Origin: Asterias amurensis
Taxonomy: Eukaryota; Echinodermata; Asteroidea; Forcipulatida; Asteriidae
NCBI RefSeq assembly: GCF_032118995.1
Contig: NC_092665.1
Location: 14,218,012 to 14,282,011 of the forward strand
Length of the DNA stretch: 64,000 nt
Direction: 5' to 3'
Under the pieces are notes generated by a model, which saw nothing but the letters and a program-made list of their open reading frames with translations, was not told where the DNA came from and ran no database searches. This document shows positions 47,979-59,056 of this stretch, piece after piece; position 1 is the first letter of the stretch, and every line of letters starts with the position of its first letter. A program made the position numbers and the translations under genes.

Positions 47979-48264
47979 GGAATTTTTTATTTAGATTTAG
48001 CAATTGGTGAAATGATTTGTACTGTAGAGTTGAACTTTTGAGATTATAATAATTGACAGTCTGTTTACATTCAAGAAATGTACATTATTGTAATCATCTT
48101 TTTGAATACGTGTTTGTACCTGGTTATACTATGCTATAATTGCATTTATGTTTGTTTTAGTATGTTTTTTTTTTTAGTTGTGATTTTGTGTTTACCCAGT
48201 ACTGGTATAGTCTCTTTTAGTTACTTCTTTTTATGTCGGCATGTTTAAAAGCTTTATTATCATT

Positions 48265-48710
48265 GGGTTCTTTGGTTCTGGTATTAGCTTTATTACCGTT
48301 AAGTTTTTCAATACATTGATTCTGGTATGAGCTTTACTATCAGTGAGTTCTCAAATTTGTTGGTTCTGGTGTGAGCTTTATTATCGATAAGTTCTCTAAT
48401 TCATTGGTATAAGCTTTACTAGGAGTGAGTTCTGTTATTTATTAGTTTGGTTTTGAGCTTTAATATCAGTGAGTTATCTAATTCATTGGTTCTGTTATGA
48501 GCTTTATAACCAGCGAGTTCTCAAATACATTGGTTTCTGGTATAAGCTTTATTACCAGCGCAGTGAGTTCTCCAATACATTGGTTCTGGTATAAGCTTTA
48601 TTGTCAGCGAGTTCTCAAATACATTGGTTCTGGTATAAGCTTTATTACCAGCGAGTTCTCCAATACATTGGTTCCGGTATAAGCTTTATTATCAGCGAGT
48701 TCTCTAATTC
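48265..48710 (+). repeat. Minisatellite, ~45-bp unit, about ten copies
   Basis: Degenerate units with TTGGTTCTGGTATAAGCTTT, ATTACCAGCGAGTTCT and CAATACA. Copies are most alike at 48500-48690, so the array probably grew from that side. Confidence 0.85.
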
Positions 48711-48984
48711 AAAGTTATATATTATTTTTTAATATTATATTACTTGTACTTTATCTTTAGCTGAACGATGTTTGTTTTGTAGAAAGTTAACTTATAATTT
48801 CATCATGGATTGTAAATGCAAAAGCAGACTAGTAAATAGGTGTTGGTACCAGACCCTTTTAATGGTGCAGACATTTTCCCCCATTGGAATCAGTACAATC
48901 AAAGGGAGGCTTGATGGTCACATTAGTCTGGTGCCTTGCTTGGTAGTTTTGTTGATTTGCAGCATGAAAAGGGTCTCTAATAAT

Positions 48985-49190
48985 GTGTTTGTTTGTTTGT
49001 TTGTTTGTTTGTTTGTTTGTTTGTTTGTTTGTTTGTTTGTTTGTTTGTTTGTTTGTTTGTTTGTTTGTTTGTTTGTTTGTTTGTTTGTTTGTTTGTTTGT
49101 TTGTTTGTTTGTTTGTTTGTTTGTTTGTTTGTTTGTTTGTTTGTTTGTTTGTTTGTTTGTTTGTTTGTCTGTTCGTTTGTTTGTTTGAGG
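48985..49190. repeat. (TTTG)n microsatellite, ~200 bp
   Basis: About 50 nearly pure TTTG units; only the last few carry substitutions (GTCTGTTCG). Open frames on both strands across it are products of the repeat. Confidence 0.98.
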
Positions 49191-49394
49191 TTTGTTTTTA
49201 ACACGCAAAGCTTGCCAAGTTCAATAATTCTTTGAAGAATTTAGACTTTTGTTGTTAATAAAAAAAATGCATCATTATCATGCATGTGGCTGTAATCAAA
49301 CAAAAAGTATGGAACTTATCATTATTACTGTCTGTGCCACCATGTGAACTACAATGGTTACTTGTTTACTGAGATTACCATACCATGCTCGATA

Positions 49395-49490
49395 ATACCA
49401 CCCCCCCCCCCCCCAACTGCCACAACCCGCGCCCAATGTGCCAGGGAGAGTCGTTCACTCAATTCTGAAACCCCTCCCCCCCCCCTCTTG
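49395..49490. repeat. Two poly-C tracts
   Basis: Runs of about 16 and 10 cytosines near 49400 and 49475; potential G-quadruplex on the minus strand and a likely sequencing weak spot. Confidence 0.8.
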
Positions 49491-49904
49491 TTAATTTTTC
49501 TCCACGCCCTTTTCGAAACCAAGGCTATTTGGCCCAAGGCTTGGGCTCCTTCTCGTTTCAACAAGCCACGCTTAACGGAAAATACATGGTTTTAAAATTT
49601 ATTTACGTGACCGAAACCGTGGTTTTGAAAATGGCGATGGTAGTTATTTTCTTTATTGGCCACCAAGAATAAAAGCATGCGATTTGGTTTGGCCTACTCA
49701 AAACAAAAAGCGTATACCACACACAGTGAATTGAGCTGAAATAAATTCAGGTTAATTTATGCATTCTGTGATCATCCTCTCTGATTGATGTGAGCTTTTA
49801 GGACACACTGCAGACAGTGGCTGATATTGATAAAGCATAGAACTTAATGAGACACGTAAACACTGCGGAGGCAGTTATTAAACACAAGTAAATTATCTTA
49901 GCTC

Positions 49905-50290
49905 TGAAAGATTTTTTTTTTTTTTTTTTTACATAAATACTAATGGACTTTCCCCTAATTGACTAGAATGCAAATGGGGTGTGGGATAGAGAAATATGGC
50001 AGCTGTTAATAGCGTTTCCTTTTAGTTCTTTGGTGTGGTTTCAAAGTGAGCTGAGTGACAAGTAATTGTCTTAGCTCTGGAAAAAAATGCTTTTTGATCC
50101 CCTAATTGACGAGATTGCAAATGGGGTGTGGAATAAAGAAATATGGCAGCTGTTAATAGCGTTTCCTTTTAGTTCTTTGGTGTGGTTTCAAAGTGAGCTG
50201 AGTGACAAGTAATTGTCTTAGCTCTGGAAAAAAATGCTTTGTTTTCCCCTAATTGACGAGATTGCAAATTGAGGTGTGGGGTAAAGAACA
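49905..50290 (+). repeat. ~145-bp tandem repeat upstream of the GPCR
   Basis: CCCTAATTGACGAGATTGCAA-type text recurs at about 49956, 50099 and 50246, with GTTAATAGCGTTTCCTTTTA and GTGAGCTGAGTGACAAG between. Two full copies and a partial one, ending about 450 bases before the GPCR ATG. Confidence 0.9.
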
Positions 50291-50742
50291 GTGACAGCTA
50301 TACAGCTCTCCGTTGCTCGCCAATTAAGTAATTATATTATGAATAGGGTTCCAGTGCCTTCAAGTGATGGGATAGAACTGAAGAGCGGGGGCAAACGCAA
50401 GGCAAACACAATTAAAATTGTCAGCAATTTCGGTTACTTAGGGAACCTTGTCCATGAGACGCAATGGAACCAATCAGAAAGCCGGCCGAGTGCCGATAAA
50501 AAGGCACTGCCATCACAGAATGATGCAGAGACGTACGCCAAGTGCCGAGCCCAGCTAGTTTGGTAACTCACAAATGGCGATATAGTGTTGACAACACACC
50601 AACATTGTTAAATTCTTTACAAAATTATTTTGAACCAAAGTGGACAGAGAGCATCTTGCCCCCAGTTCCTAAACGAGGTCTTATAGAGCGCACAAATCCA
50701 CAAAAGTGCTCAGGGCGCTATTACAGTTCTTTAACTAACGAC

Positions 50743-51816
50743 ATGGATCTGCAACCAGTTTTCAGGGACAACTCAACAAGTAACTGTACAAGCAACTGTA
50801 CCACTACAACAGGCGTAGTGGATGACGTGACCTACGTACTATACTATATCGGCCTGTTCTGTAATTTGCCTAGCTGTCTAGCATACATCGCAACGTTGAT
50901 CCTCATTTTGAAGCACCGTTGCCTCCACGACGCATCAAACTTTTTTCTTGCAAACCTTCAAGTTGCTGGGATCCTCTTCAATATTGCTGTCCTCATCTTC
51001 TGCTTGTTTTCTCGCACCTCTTCGGAGGACATTGCACCCCTGACAATCACCGGGCTGACTGGTGTGCTTCAGCTGACGATTGGTGGCTTTTGCTTCAGCT
51101 CCGTGGTCGTTGGTGCCGACAGGTTTTATAAAATCTCCAGACCAATGCGTTACATGCAATTTGTCACAAATAAACTTAGTGTGTACATCATTATCGGGTT
51201 GTGGAGTGTTCTTATCATTCTTGTTTTCGTGTGGCAAGTCGGGGCATTTGCCACGGTGGGATTCCAGTTTCCCTCAGATGATGAATTGAAAACCGAGGTG
51301 GCCCTGAATTACAGGTCCTTGATGATTTTCATTGACGCCGTGGCTATCCCTTGCTTGGTTATAAAGACTTGTTTATGTGTTGGCTTGGTGCGAATCGCCA
51401 GAGCCCATAAGAGGAGAATCCAGGATGAACAACTGGCCCTGGCAGTCGTCTGCAGTCGCAGCAGAGAATGTGAACCTTCGACCAGCAACTCGTCACCCAA
51501 AACGCAGCAGAAAGATACCGCGGGTCCGAAACTTAAGCCATGTCAAAACGCAAACAAAGAGACAAACTATTTCGTGACGTATGTCACTCTCTTCGTATTG
51601 TGTTGGTTCTCGTTTATTGCACTGAACAACATCGGTGCATTTACCCGCGCTGACGTCTCCGTTGAAGCCTTCTTTACTCAGATCAGTAGCCAGTCTTTGG
51701 CTCCACTTACTCAAGTATTTTTTGGGACGATGTTTTTGACATACTCACAGTCTGAACACAGAAAAGTTCTTGGTGAGATTCTGCGCTCTTTTCGGGCGAA
51801 ATTCAAATGCTTTTAG
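50743..51816 (+). CDS. Divergent rhodopsin-like G protein-coupled receptor, intronless
   Basis: A single-exon reading frame that encodes 357 aa from the ATG at 50743. The same frame opens upstream at 50542, but the extra 67 residues look like untranslated sequence; the later start gives a typical extracellular tail with three N-glycosylation sequons (N10, N14, N18). Seven hydrophobic segments follow in class A order. TM1 has an Asn in GLFCNLPSC. TM3 ends in ADRFYKI in place of DRY. TM5 carries Pro in VAIPCL. TM6 has VLCWFSF in place of CWxP. TM7 has LAPLTQVFF in place of NPxxY. A basic third intracellular loop contains a Ser/Asn-rich insert, and the tail is short and basic. Ligand and subfamily are not recognisable; such intronless, lineage-specific receptors are common in echinoderms. 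Confidence 0.9.
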   Translation: MDLQPVFRDNSTSNCTSNCTTTTGVVDDVTYVLYYIGLFCNLPSCLAYIATLILILKHRCLHDASNFFLANLQVAGILFNIAVLIFCLFSRTSSEDIAPLTITGLTGVLQLTIGGFCFSSVVVGADRFYKISRPMRYMQFVTNKLSVYIIIGLWSVLIILVFVWQVGAFATVGFQFPSDDELKTEVALNYRSLMIFIDAVAIPCLVIKTCLCVGLVRIARAHKRRIQDEQLALAVVCSRSRECEPSTSNSSPKTQQKDTAGPKLKPCQNANKETNYFVTYVTLFVLCWFSFIALNNIGAFTRADVSVEAFFTQISSQSLAPLTQVFFGTMFLTYSQSEHRKVLGEILRSFRAKFKCF

Positions 51817-52509
51817 GTTCAGTAATTTGTTGTATTCCCTGCTGAAGCATAATATAATTGTATTCCCTGCTGATAGGTCTGTATCACTATAGTAAGTAGT
51901 GCATTTTGTGCTTTCGGGTTGTGTAGCTCAGTCAACCTGTTTTCTTATTATGAAAAAGCTTTCCAATTTTTACTTTTCAACTTTTCCCACTCAATTTCAA
52001 CAAAAAACGAATTAAATTTAGCACCTAGCTTAATATTAAATTTCGTTTGAAAATGAATTGAATGCTGCCTTTTTTGCAGCCTATCTACGTCAGAAGCGGA
52101 GGGCAGTTTTTAGCTCTAGCACTGGTCAAAATAAGGTCATTTGATTGAACCCTTACCCTGTGTATTAGCACTGTATACTCGGTACGCCATTCGTGTTCTG
52201 TGAAAAAAAATCACGAGGTTCGAACCCACGACCGTTGCAATTCCGGAGAGCAGTGTCTCGCCAACTATGACTTATACCGAGATTGCCCGGTAGCTAGAGA
52301 CAGTTAAAATAAGATCATCATTCACACGAGGTCGTTAAGATCGATTTATGCAAGAGGCATGATGGACAACCAACCAGTCAAATTCATCATTAAAGAAATT
52401 GTACCGCCTGTGTGCCAAGAGACAATGAGTTTTATTGGTTCGCACGCAGACAGTGGAACCGCAGAGAGTAAAAAACGCCGCAAAAGAGCTACAGCGCCCT
52501 CTGTTGACA

Positions 52510-55500
52510 ATGTTCGCTAGTTTCAAGATGTCTGCCCCCATGGCAGGTCGCACGATGTTCTCTCTGGCAAAGGTAATGGACAAGTTTTCTTATTTTCGTG
52601 CAATTTCATCAAAATGCCATCTGCCCGGAACAGTTACCTCAACCTCAACAGATGCTGTCAACAGTGGTCCAAAAATCAGATGTTCGCTTACAAAATGGTA
52701 ACGTATTACGGTATTCTAACTATTAAATAAGAAAAATCTAAGTTCTAAATTTTTAATTCTACTAACTAAACTTAGGGTAGGGTTACTAGGTGTAGGTCAC
52801 TACTACTCCTAGAACTATTTCGGTTTCGTCCGGCTATCGTCTCCCGTAACCTCATAGGTTTATATCTCTCACGCGTTCAACGACCCATGGTTCAATGAAT
52901 TTCGGCATCAGGAATCTCTCTTTTTTTTTTTTTTAATCTCGCCAAAATTAGGCTCTATGTGTCCTTTGATGTATCAATGTGTATTCTTTTGACCAGAGAA
53001 TCCACTCCACAATCTCAAAAATTGTTAAAAATGATAAATTCTTACCGTAATTTCAGATTCCCTATCTACTGTACGTGTTACTCCTCTGACAACAATAATT
53101 GAAAATTACCCGACCTCGTTTTGCGAAAATGCGTCACGAGAGGGCGGGTACGATCCGTGATTTGTGTACAAAACATACACGGAACCACGAAGCTAGCACA
53201 GGGTACCAGTATGTACACTTTTTGCACACAGCCGTTTACATACTGGCACCCTGTGCTAGCTTCGTGGTTCCGTGTATGTTTTGTACACAAATCACGGATC
53301 GTACCCGCCCTCTCGTGACGCATTTTCGCAAAACGAGGTCGGGTAATTTTCAATTATTGTTGGCAAAGGAGTAACACGTACAGTAGATAGGGAATCTGAA
53401 ATTACGGTAAGAATTTATCATTTTTAACAATTTTTGAGATTGTGGAGTGGATTCTCTGGTCAAAAGAATACACATTGATACATCAAAGGACACATAGAGC
53501 CTAATTTTGGCGAGATTAAAAAAAAAAAAAAGAGAGATTCCTGATGCCGAAATTCATTGAACCATGGGTCGTTGAACGCGTGAGAGATATAAACCTATGA
53601 GGTTACGGGAGACGATAGCCGGACGAAACCGAAATAGTTCTAGGAGTAGGTCACTACTAACAAGTGTTTTTTTATTTTTTTATTTTTATTTTTGGAACTG
53701 TGGTGACATGTGTAACTCGTAATGCAATGGCTATAAAATCATGAGTTCCTTCATCCATGCTCTAACTAACTCTAATAATTCATTGAATAAACTCTTGAGA
53801 CTTTTTTTTTTTTTTTGGGGGGGGGGGGGACATAATTACATTTACAAATTGTAATACAATGGTTGTTTAATGTTATTCGTAGCGTAACCTTTTATAGCCT
53901 CACGATCATCACTGAAGATGCTTGACTTGATTATGATAATAAGCATGATGATGACAAACTTTTTGAAACACTGGAGGATGGTTCTTAGAAACATATTTAT
54001 CTTCATTTCACTTGTTTGTCGGTCGGTTGAGAATGAGGGTCTGCCAGCACTTTTATCACACTATCGGATTTGTTTATTAGACACAACCTAGCCCTGGAAT
54101 GATTGGAGGTCAGTGCCGCGGCTACTGCAGTAAATTACATATTTGATCACCATACAAGCCACATTACTATGATTAAACTAGTTTTTTGTTTTTGCAGTGC
54201 GGCACATGTAAAGCATCGAGGGCTCACATCACATCATCAGCAGCTCTTAAACACTCTACCAGTCGCCAGCAGCCAACAGAGACAATTTCATAGGAGCCCA
54301 TTTCACCAAGGCCTTGAGGAATTCTTTGACGATCCGAAAAATTATGGAGAGCCTGACGTGAAAGCAGGTGAGCCAACAGAAAAAAAAAAACATCATTATG
54401 GGTGTCAGGGACACAGACTAATCCTAGACCTAATAGTGGGTGCGTTCGATTAGCTTTCCTGTGTCGACCCCACGGTGCTCATTCGAGTGAGCCCCTGACA
54501 AGAGCTAATCAAACGATCACTCACCCTCTGGTGGTGACGCCATGCACCTTGGGCCAGCCCCAAGTGACCCGTTCCACAAGCAGGGCACTTGGGACTGACC
54601 CGAGTGAGCCCCTGGAATGACCTGAATGCTATTCGTATGTACCGGGGGCAGACTGGGGTCGACCCGGGGAAGCTAATCGAACGCACCCTGTGTGGACCTA
54701 CTACAGCCCCCACTGCCACCCAGAAGCTTAGCAAAAGTCTAAGCCCATAAGATTGACTGTACTTTTTAAACACATGAGGGCGCTTTCAACAACAAATTTC
54801 TTGGGTGCATTCGATTAGCTTCCCCGGGTCAACCCATAATAATAATATCGAAGTCTTATATAGCGCACATATCTACCAACAAGGTACTCAAGGCGCTTAG
54901 TGTACAGAAAGAGAGGTTATTGAAAGTTATGAATTCTGAGAACCAATTATGAAGCACCTTAAAGGGTTAGCCCACATTGTTGGCCTGTTATGACTCTGTT
55001 TTATCATTGGTCTAACATCTTACCATAGTCTTATAATAAGACCAATAATAAAAGAGAGCAATAACGGCCAGACAAGGTTGACTAGGAGAACTGCACTTTA
55101 CATTTTTTGTTAACCCATTTGTTTATGGCATGGGTGTTGATAAGAAAACACAGAGTTTTTTGCGTGAATTGTGTTTTTCAGGGAGACATTGGGAAGTTGA
55201 TGACATCCGACTTAAAGACAACGCAACGCTGCATAAGCTTTGGTAAGGTTTTAAAGATGTTGAATTTGCATAGGGGATAAACAATATCATTTGTGTTTTA
55301 GCCCTAAACTTAACTTTGGTGAGATTTTAAATTCAGGCCTCTTATGCACATGGTTTCATGCACGTCCCAGCTACATGTACCTTATATTGATACAATGTCT
55401 CCGCGTTCAGGCCTCTGCGCGGTATGTGCATACATGCCTCACCATTTGTCCTTGCCACAACAACAAAATAATAATACACACAAAGGAAATAGTAAATTTG

Positions 55501-57615
55501 AAAGAAAGCACCTATTAAAACAATTTTTTTACATTGTGCTTGTTTCACTAGTTCACCGAGTCGATTTTATATCACTTGTTGGTCCCGCCCTTCACTTTGA
55601 CCAGACCTCCTCTGAGGTGTTTATTAGTGTGCCTTTTTGTATACGTCTGTGTGTTCATTATTTGATTTTTGTGTGATTTCTTTCACAGGTACGTGCTGTT
55701 AAAGGAAAAAAATATGTTACTGACGCTGGAGGCTGAGGCTTTGAGGCAAGACCGGTTCATGCCAGGGGAAGAAAGATTAGAAAAGGTTAGGCCACTGGTT
55801 CATGCCAGGGGAAGAAAGATTAGAAAAGGTTAGGCCACTGGTTCATGCCAGGGGAAGAAAGATTAGAAAAGGTTAGGCCACTGGTTCATGCCAGGGGAAG
55901 AAAGATTAGAAAAGGTTAGGCCACTGGTTCATGCCAGGGGAAGAAAGATTAGAAAAGGTTAGGTCACTGGTTCATGCCAGGGGAAGAAAGATTAGAAAAG
56001 GTTAGGCCACTGTTGTTGTTGTTGTTGTTGATATTCCATGTTCTTAATGAAAATACAGTGAGGACACTATTCAACTTAAACAAGTGACGTTAACTGTATC
56101 TTTCTTGATGGTTTTACTTAAATATCAGCATTACGATGACAAAAACTAATCTAAGACTCTTCTTTTAAGATATCTGCTCTAGATTGCAGAGGTCAGGGGT
56201 TCGAACACCACCCAAGTAGTTTGCCTGTGGAATTTGTTTCTGCATGGCTCTTTGGACTCCGAGTATACAGTACTTAGGAAGAAATTTTAAATAAATAGTA
56301 AACTTGCTGGTACAACCATGTGTAAATCTCTTCTGTGGGAGTGTTGGCACCGGCTCTTTTCAGAGCCTTCACTCCCACAAAAGAGATTTACACATGGTCG
56401 TATCTGCAAGTTTACGATTTATTTGTAGTTTCTTTCTATTTATCCACACCATGGAATAAAATAATTGTAGCCCACACCTTGAAGTGGCCTTCAGGCCTTG
56501 TGTGTCTGGCGACTTGCATAAAAAAAATTAACAAAAAAAATAAAAAAATGCAAAGCTTTAAACAATACTTATACTGTACTTATCACACATAATTGTGTAT
56601 TATGGTTGATTGGTGAGAGAAAAAAACTTTTTTTTTTGGCAAAGGTGGAAAAGTCCATGAGTAACATACAGCAGGTGATCAGAGAAAGGAACGAGGCACT
56701 GACTGAGCTGAAGACGGGACACAAAGACGAACACCCCGGCAAGATGGTGTACACACCGTTCGGATATAGGCGTTACCTGAAACCACGGGAGCACTATGTT
56801 CCATCTTATCTCAACAAACATGTGAGTAATTGTAACCCCGCTTTATTTATTTATTTATTTCTTGTTTATCCTGGGAAATCCATTCAGTAAGAAAAACTCA
56901 CTGATCTCCCATGGATCCCAGCTTATAACAATCTACAGAAGTGAACTTAAGATAAAATATTAAAAATTTACGCAGAAAAACATTGCACATTCATTTAAAA
57001 CTTTACGTTTTGGGTGCTGGATATGTGGCATGGTGTAACCCCCCCCCAAAAAAAAAATACGTATTGATGTTGTTCTTGGAATGGCTGCCCCACCCCTCTC
57101 TCCTTTTGCGTCTCATTCTGTTCTGGGAATCTCGGGGGGGGGGGGGGGGGGGGGTGGGGGGGAAGTTCTTTGCTTAATACGTTAAAGTATTGCTTTGTTA
57201 AGCAGGCTTTGATGAAAGCCCCTGTAGATGTAGTTATATTGCAACAAAGCCGCTTTACAAATTGACCACATAATCTGAGTGACGACATAATAGGGCTTTT
57301 CGCAGATCTTTCCGAAAATCTTCTCTTCAAAATTAACTCAATTTCCTTGTTGGTGGAAACATTTTAAGTTAATTTCAGCAAGGATTACGTTTTTGTTGTT
57401 TTCGTTCAAGTAGGTCTTTAAATGTGTCTATGTATTTTTCTTTTACCCAGTATCAGCGGAAGCGTTACGTCTACGCGCCGTACGTGCGGAAAATAATGGG
57501 AAAATGGATGGAACAGGAGCAAGACAACAGGAAGAAGGAAAATAGGCGACGTCATAATACCGAAAGGAAACTCAAGAAGAGATTCCCGAACGCGGATGTG
57601 TGGCAAAATGATTGA
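52510..57615 (+). CDS. MRPL47: Mitochondrial ribosomal protein L47 (uL29m), 6 exons
   Basis: Structural protein of the large mitoribosomal subunit near the exit tunnel. Exons: 52510-52572 (presumed first exon; starts M-F-A-S-F-K, likely part of a mitochondrial presequence), 54198-54367, 55182-55242, 55689-55785, 56645-56821, 57451-57615. Family signatures are clear: GLEEFFDDPKNYGEP in exon 2, LHKLWYVLLKEKNMLLTLE across exons 3-4, and a basic C-terminus (YQRKRYVYAPYV...). Exons 2-6 are in frame with each other. Exon 1 with its best donor (AAG|GTAATG) is out of phase with exon 2; a weaker donor 11 bases downstream would fix this and give 247 aa, close to the family length, or a small exon is missed. 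Exon 4 ends inside a six-copy minisatellite. Exon 5 uses an AAAG acceptor after a poly-T run. Confidence 0.94.
52793..53659. mobile_element. 841-bp near-perfect palindrome with 13-bp direct flanks
   Basis: Arms of about 420 bp mirror each other around about 53226, from CTCCTAGAACTATTTCGG to its inverse. TAGGTCACTACTA flanks both ends (52793-52805, 53647-53659). The two near-identical 91-codon frames inside are a product of the symmetry. Lies between MRPL47 exons 1 and 2. Confidence 0.9.
53810..53832. repeat. Poly-T/poly-G tract
   Basis: A run of T followed by about 12 G. Nothing else is seen in the 53660-54190 intron stretch. Confidence 0.7.
54836..54960. mobile_element. Diverged SINE-like fragment in MRPL47 intron
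   Basis: (AAT)n then TCTTATATAGCGCACATATC and GTACTCAAGGCGCTTA, a text of the same general type as SINE tails elsewhere here. The surrounding 54430-54850 repeats AAGCTAATCGAACGCACCC in inverted form, suggesting another foldback element. Confidence 0.5.
55754..56011 (+). repeat. 43-bp minisatellite, six copies, starting inside MRPL47 exon 4
   Basis: Six 43-bp units begin at 55754, 55797, 55840, 55883, 55926 and 55969; five are identical and the fifth differs by one base (GGTCACT for GGCCACT). Each unit contains the exon-4 end and its donor GAAAAG|GTTAGG. Confidence 0.97.
56285..56432. mobile_element. Palindromic element centred on a histone-type stem-loop
   Basis: AAATCTCTTCTGTGGGAGTG and CACTCCCACAAAAGAGATTT are mirrored, with TTACACATGG outside, and GGCTCTTTTCAGAGCC (56352-56367) sits at the centre. 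The outer parts match the 25.7- and 44.6-kb members of the family. Lies in MRPL47 intron 4. Confidence 0.75.
57133..57164 (+). repeat. Poly-G tract
   Basis: About 20 G, then T and seven G, in the last MRPL47 intron. A G-quadruplex is possible; length may be unreliable. Confidence 0.8.
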
Positions 57616-58194
57616 TGTCGGTATCGCTGATTGATAAGTTTCTTACCCCTTTTTGTTTTGCTAATTCTATGTGGTTACCCTTCGTCATGCATTGTTGCCA
57701 GCTGATATTTACGGTCTCTTTTAGCGCTTCTCTCTTTTAGTTTGTAAAGAGTGAAAAGCAACGGATTTACAGAGCTGCTTACTCTCACTCTTTCTGCAGC
57801 AAAGTTCCCTGAAAATAAACCAATCTTTCCATGTTCTGATGAACAAATTTGAAAATCTTCTTGATCCTGGAAACTCATGCCCTATTATGTTGGAGGTAAT
57901 TCTCCCCGGTTGTTGTTGAACAAAATCTCTCCGATTGCAAAATTTGGCAGCTCTGGCAGGTTTACGTCGGTTGCACCAAGACATTTATATGACCGAAATG
58001 CGGTTACTAAAAATCTTGAATTTTTGCTTGCTCATATTTTACGTCAAAAGTTTTAGACACAGCACCAAAATAACCAGGTAGAAGAGACAAGTTTAAAAAT
58101 GACAAGTGTCACACAGCATCTTTAAATTATGAAAATTATCACATGTATATATTTATTTACAATCCTTGCATTTTTTCTCATAATTTCTGTGGTA

Positions 58195-58200
58195 AATAAA
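58195..58200 (+). terminator. MRPL47: Poly(A) signal for MRPL47
   Basis: AATAAA about 580 bases after the MRPL47 stop, the first canonical hexamer downstream on this strand. It implies a 3'UTR of roughly 0.6 kb and ends before the convergent PEX5 gene. Confidence 0.6.
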
Positions 58201-58679
58201 ACAACCTCATATTAAACAAAATCTGTTTGATCGTTTATATTATTATATTTATAATTTTACAATTAATAGATTCTTTGAATGCAAGGTTTTCCAAATCAAG
58301 GTTAAAAGCCACTATTTGTCAAAAAGAAAACAGTTAAGATCCATATAACTCAGGGGAGATGAAGATATTAACAAAATAACAATTTGTTAAACCATAGAAA
58401 AAACTATGCAAAATGAAATAATTTATTTAGTCTCACTAAACAGGCCGCATTATCAGAATTCAAAATTTATTGCCATTACAAGTAGAGAATTTTTACTTTC
58501 TTCATGATTTAAAAAAAAAAAAAAAAGAATTTCTTTTCATTCTGATCCCAACTAAAAAAACTTACTATTTAGTGCGATTTAGGGGTTACCCTGATCCAAA
58601 ATAAAATGTATGTCAAAGTATAAAATATATTTTGCTTACTCCACCATACTAGGCAGTCTTCACTTACACAGCTAGCCCT

Positions 58680-58938
58680 GGGCCCAATTTCATAGAGCTG
58701 CTTAAGGAGACGAAATTGCTCACAATTTTCTGCTAAGCAGAAATGAGCAGAATACCATTCACAAATTGTACAAGCGACATGGTAGTTTGGCTGGTAACCT
58801 TACTCTGGTGAACATATTTTTATTCTGCTTAGCTCCTTTTTGCCTAGCTGTCATTGATTCAAGAATTTTGCGCTTGCAGCCAATGGTGGTCGTAAGCGCA
58901 GAATTCAGGGATAAGCGCAGAGCCATGAAATTGGGCCC
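58680..58938. mobile_element. Foldback MITE, GGGCCCAA family, between MRPL47 and PEX5
   Basis: GGGCCCAATTTCATAGAGCT at the left and AGAGCCATGAAATTGGGCCC at the right. It ends about 120 bases past the PEX5 stop and may form part of its 3'UTR. Confidence 0.85.
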
Positions 58939-59056
58939 TGTTGATGAGTCTTGTCGATCAAAACTACCACCATAGCGGCATTCCAGGGATTTTAACGCAG
59001 ATCGCCTTTCGGCACTTCACGCAAAACGTTCCCTGTGAAGCAGAATGCTGCCGCAG

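Larger units (their letters stand above)
47011..49275 (+). other. PHC: Probable PHC 3'UTR
   Basis: After the PHC stop no new gene is seen. The first clear AATAAA on the plus strand lies at 49257-49262, so a 3'UTR of up to about 2.2 kb is possible. It would include a TTAA-flanked MITE (47659-47978), a minisatellite (48265-48710) and a (TTTG)n array (48985-49190). An earlier, variant poly(A) signal is equally possible. Confidence 0.4.

Noticed and set aside
48772-49235. Long open frames on both strands rich in CLFV or TNKQ
   Set aside because: They are translations of the TTTG microsatellite, open in every frame because the repeat has no stop.
50542-50742. 67-residue N-terminal extension of the GPCR
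   Set aside because: Non-hydrophobic, low similarity to receptor tails, and the downstream ATG gives a normal glycosylated N-terminus.
53078-53374. Two nearly identical 91-codon frames on opposite strands
   Set aside because: They are mirror images produced by the 841-bp palindrome; no conserved motif or splice context.
56983-57177. Frame ending in poly-Gly
   Set aside because: It runs through a long G homopolymer in an MRPL47 intron and has no other support.
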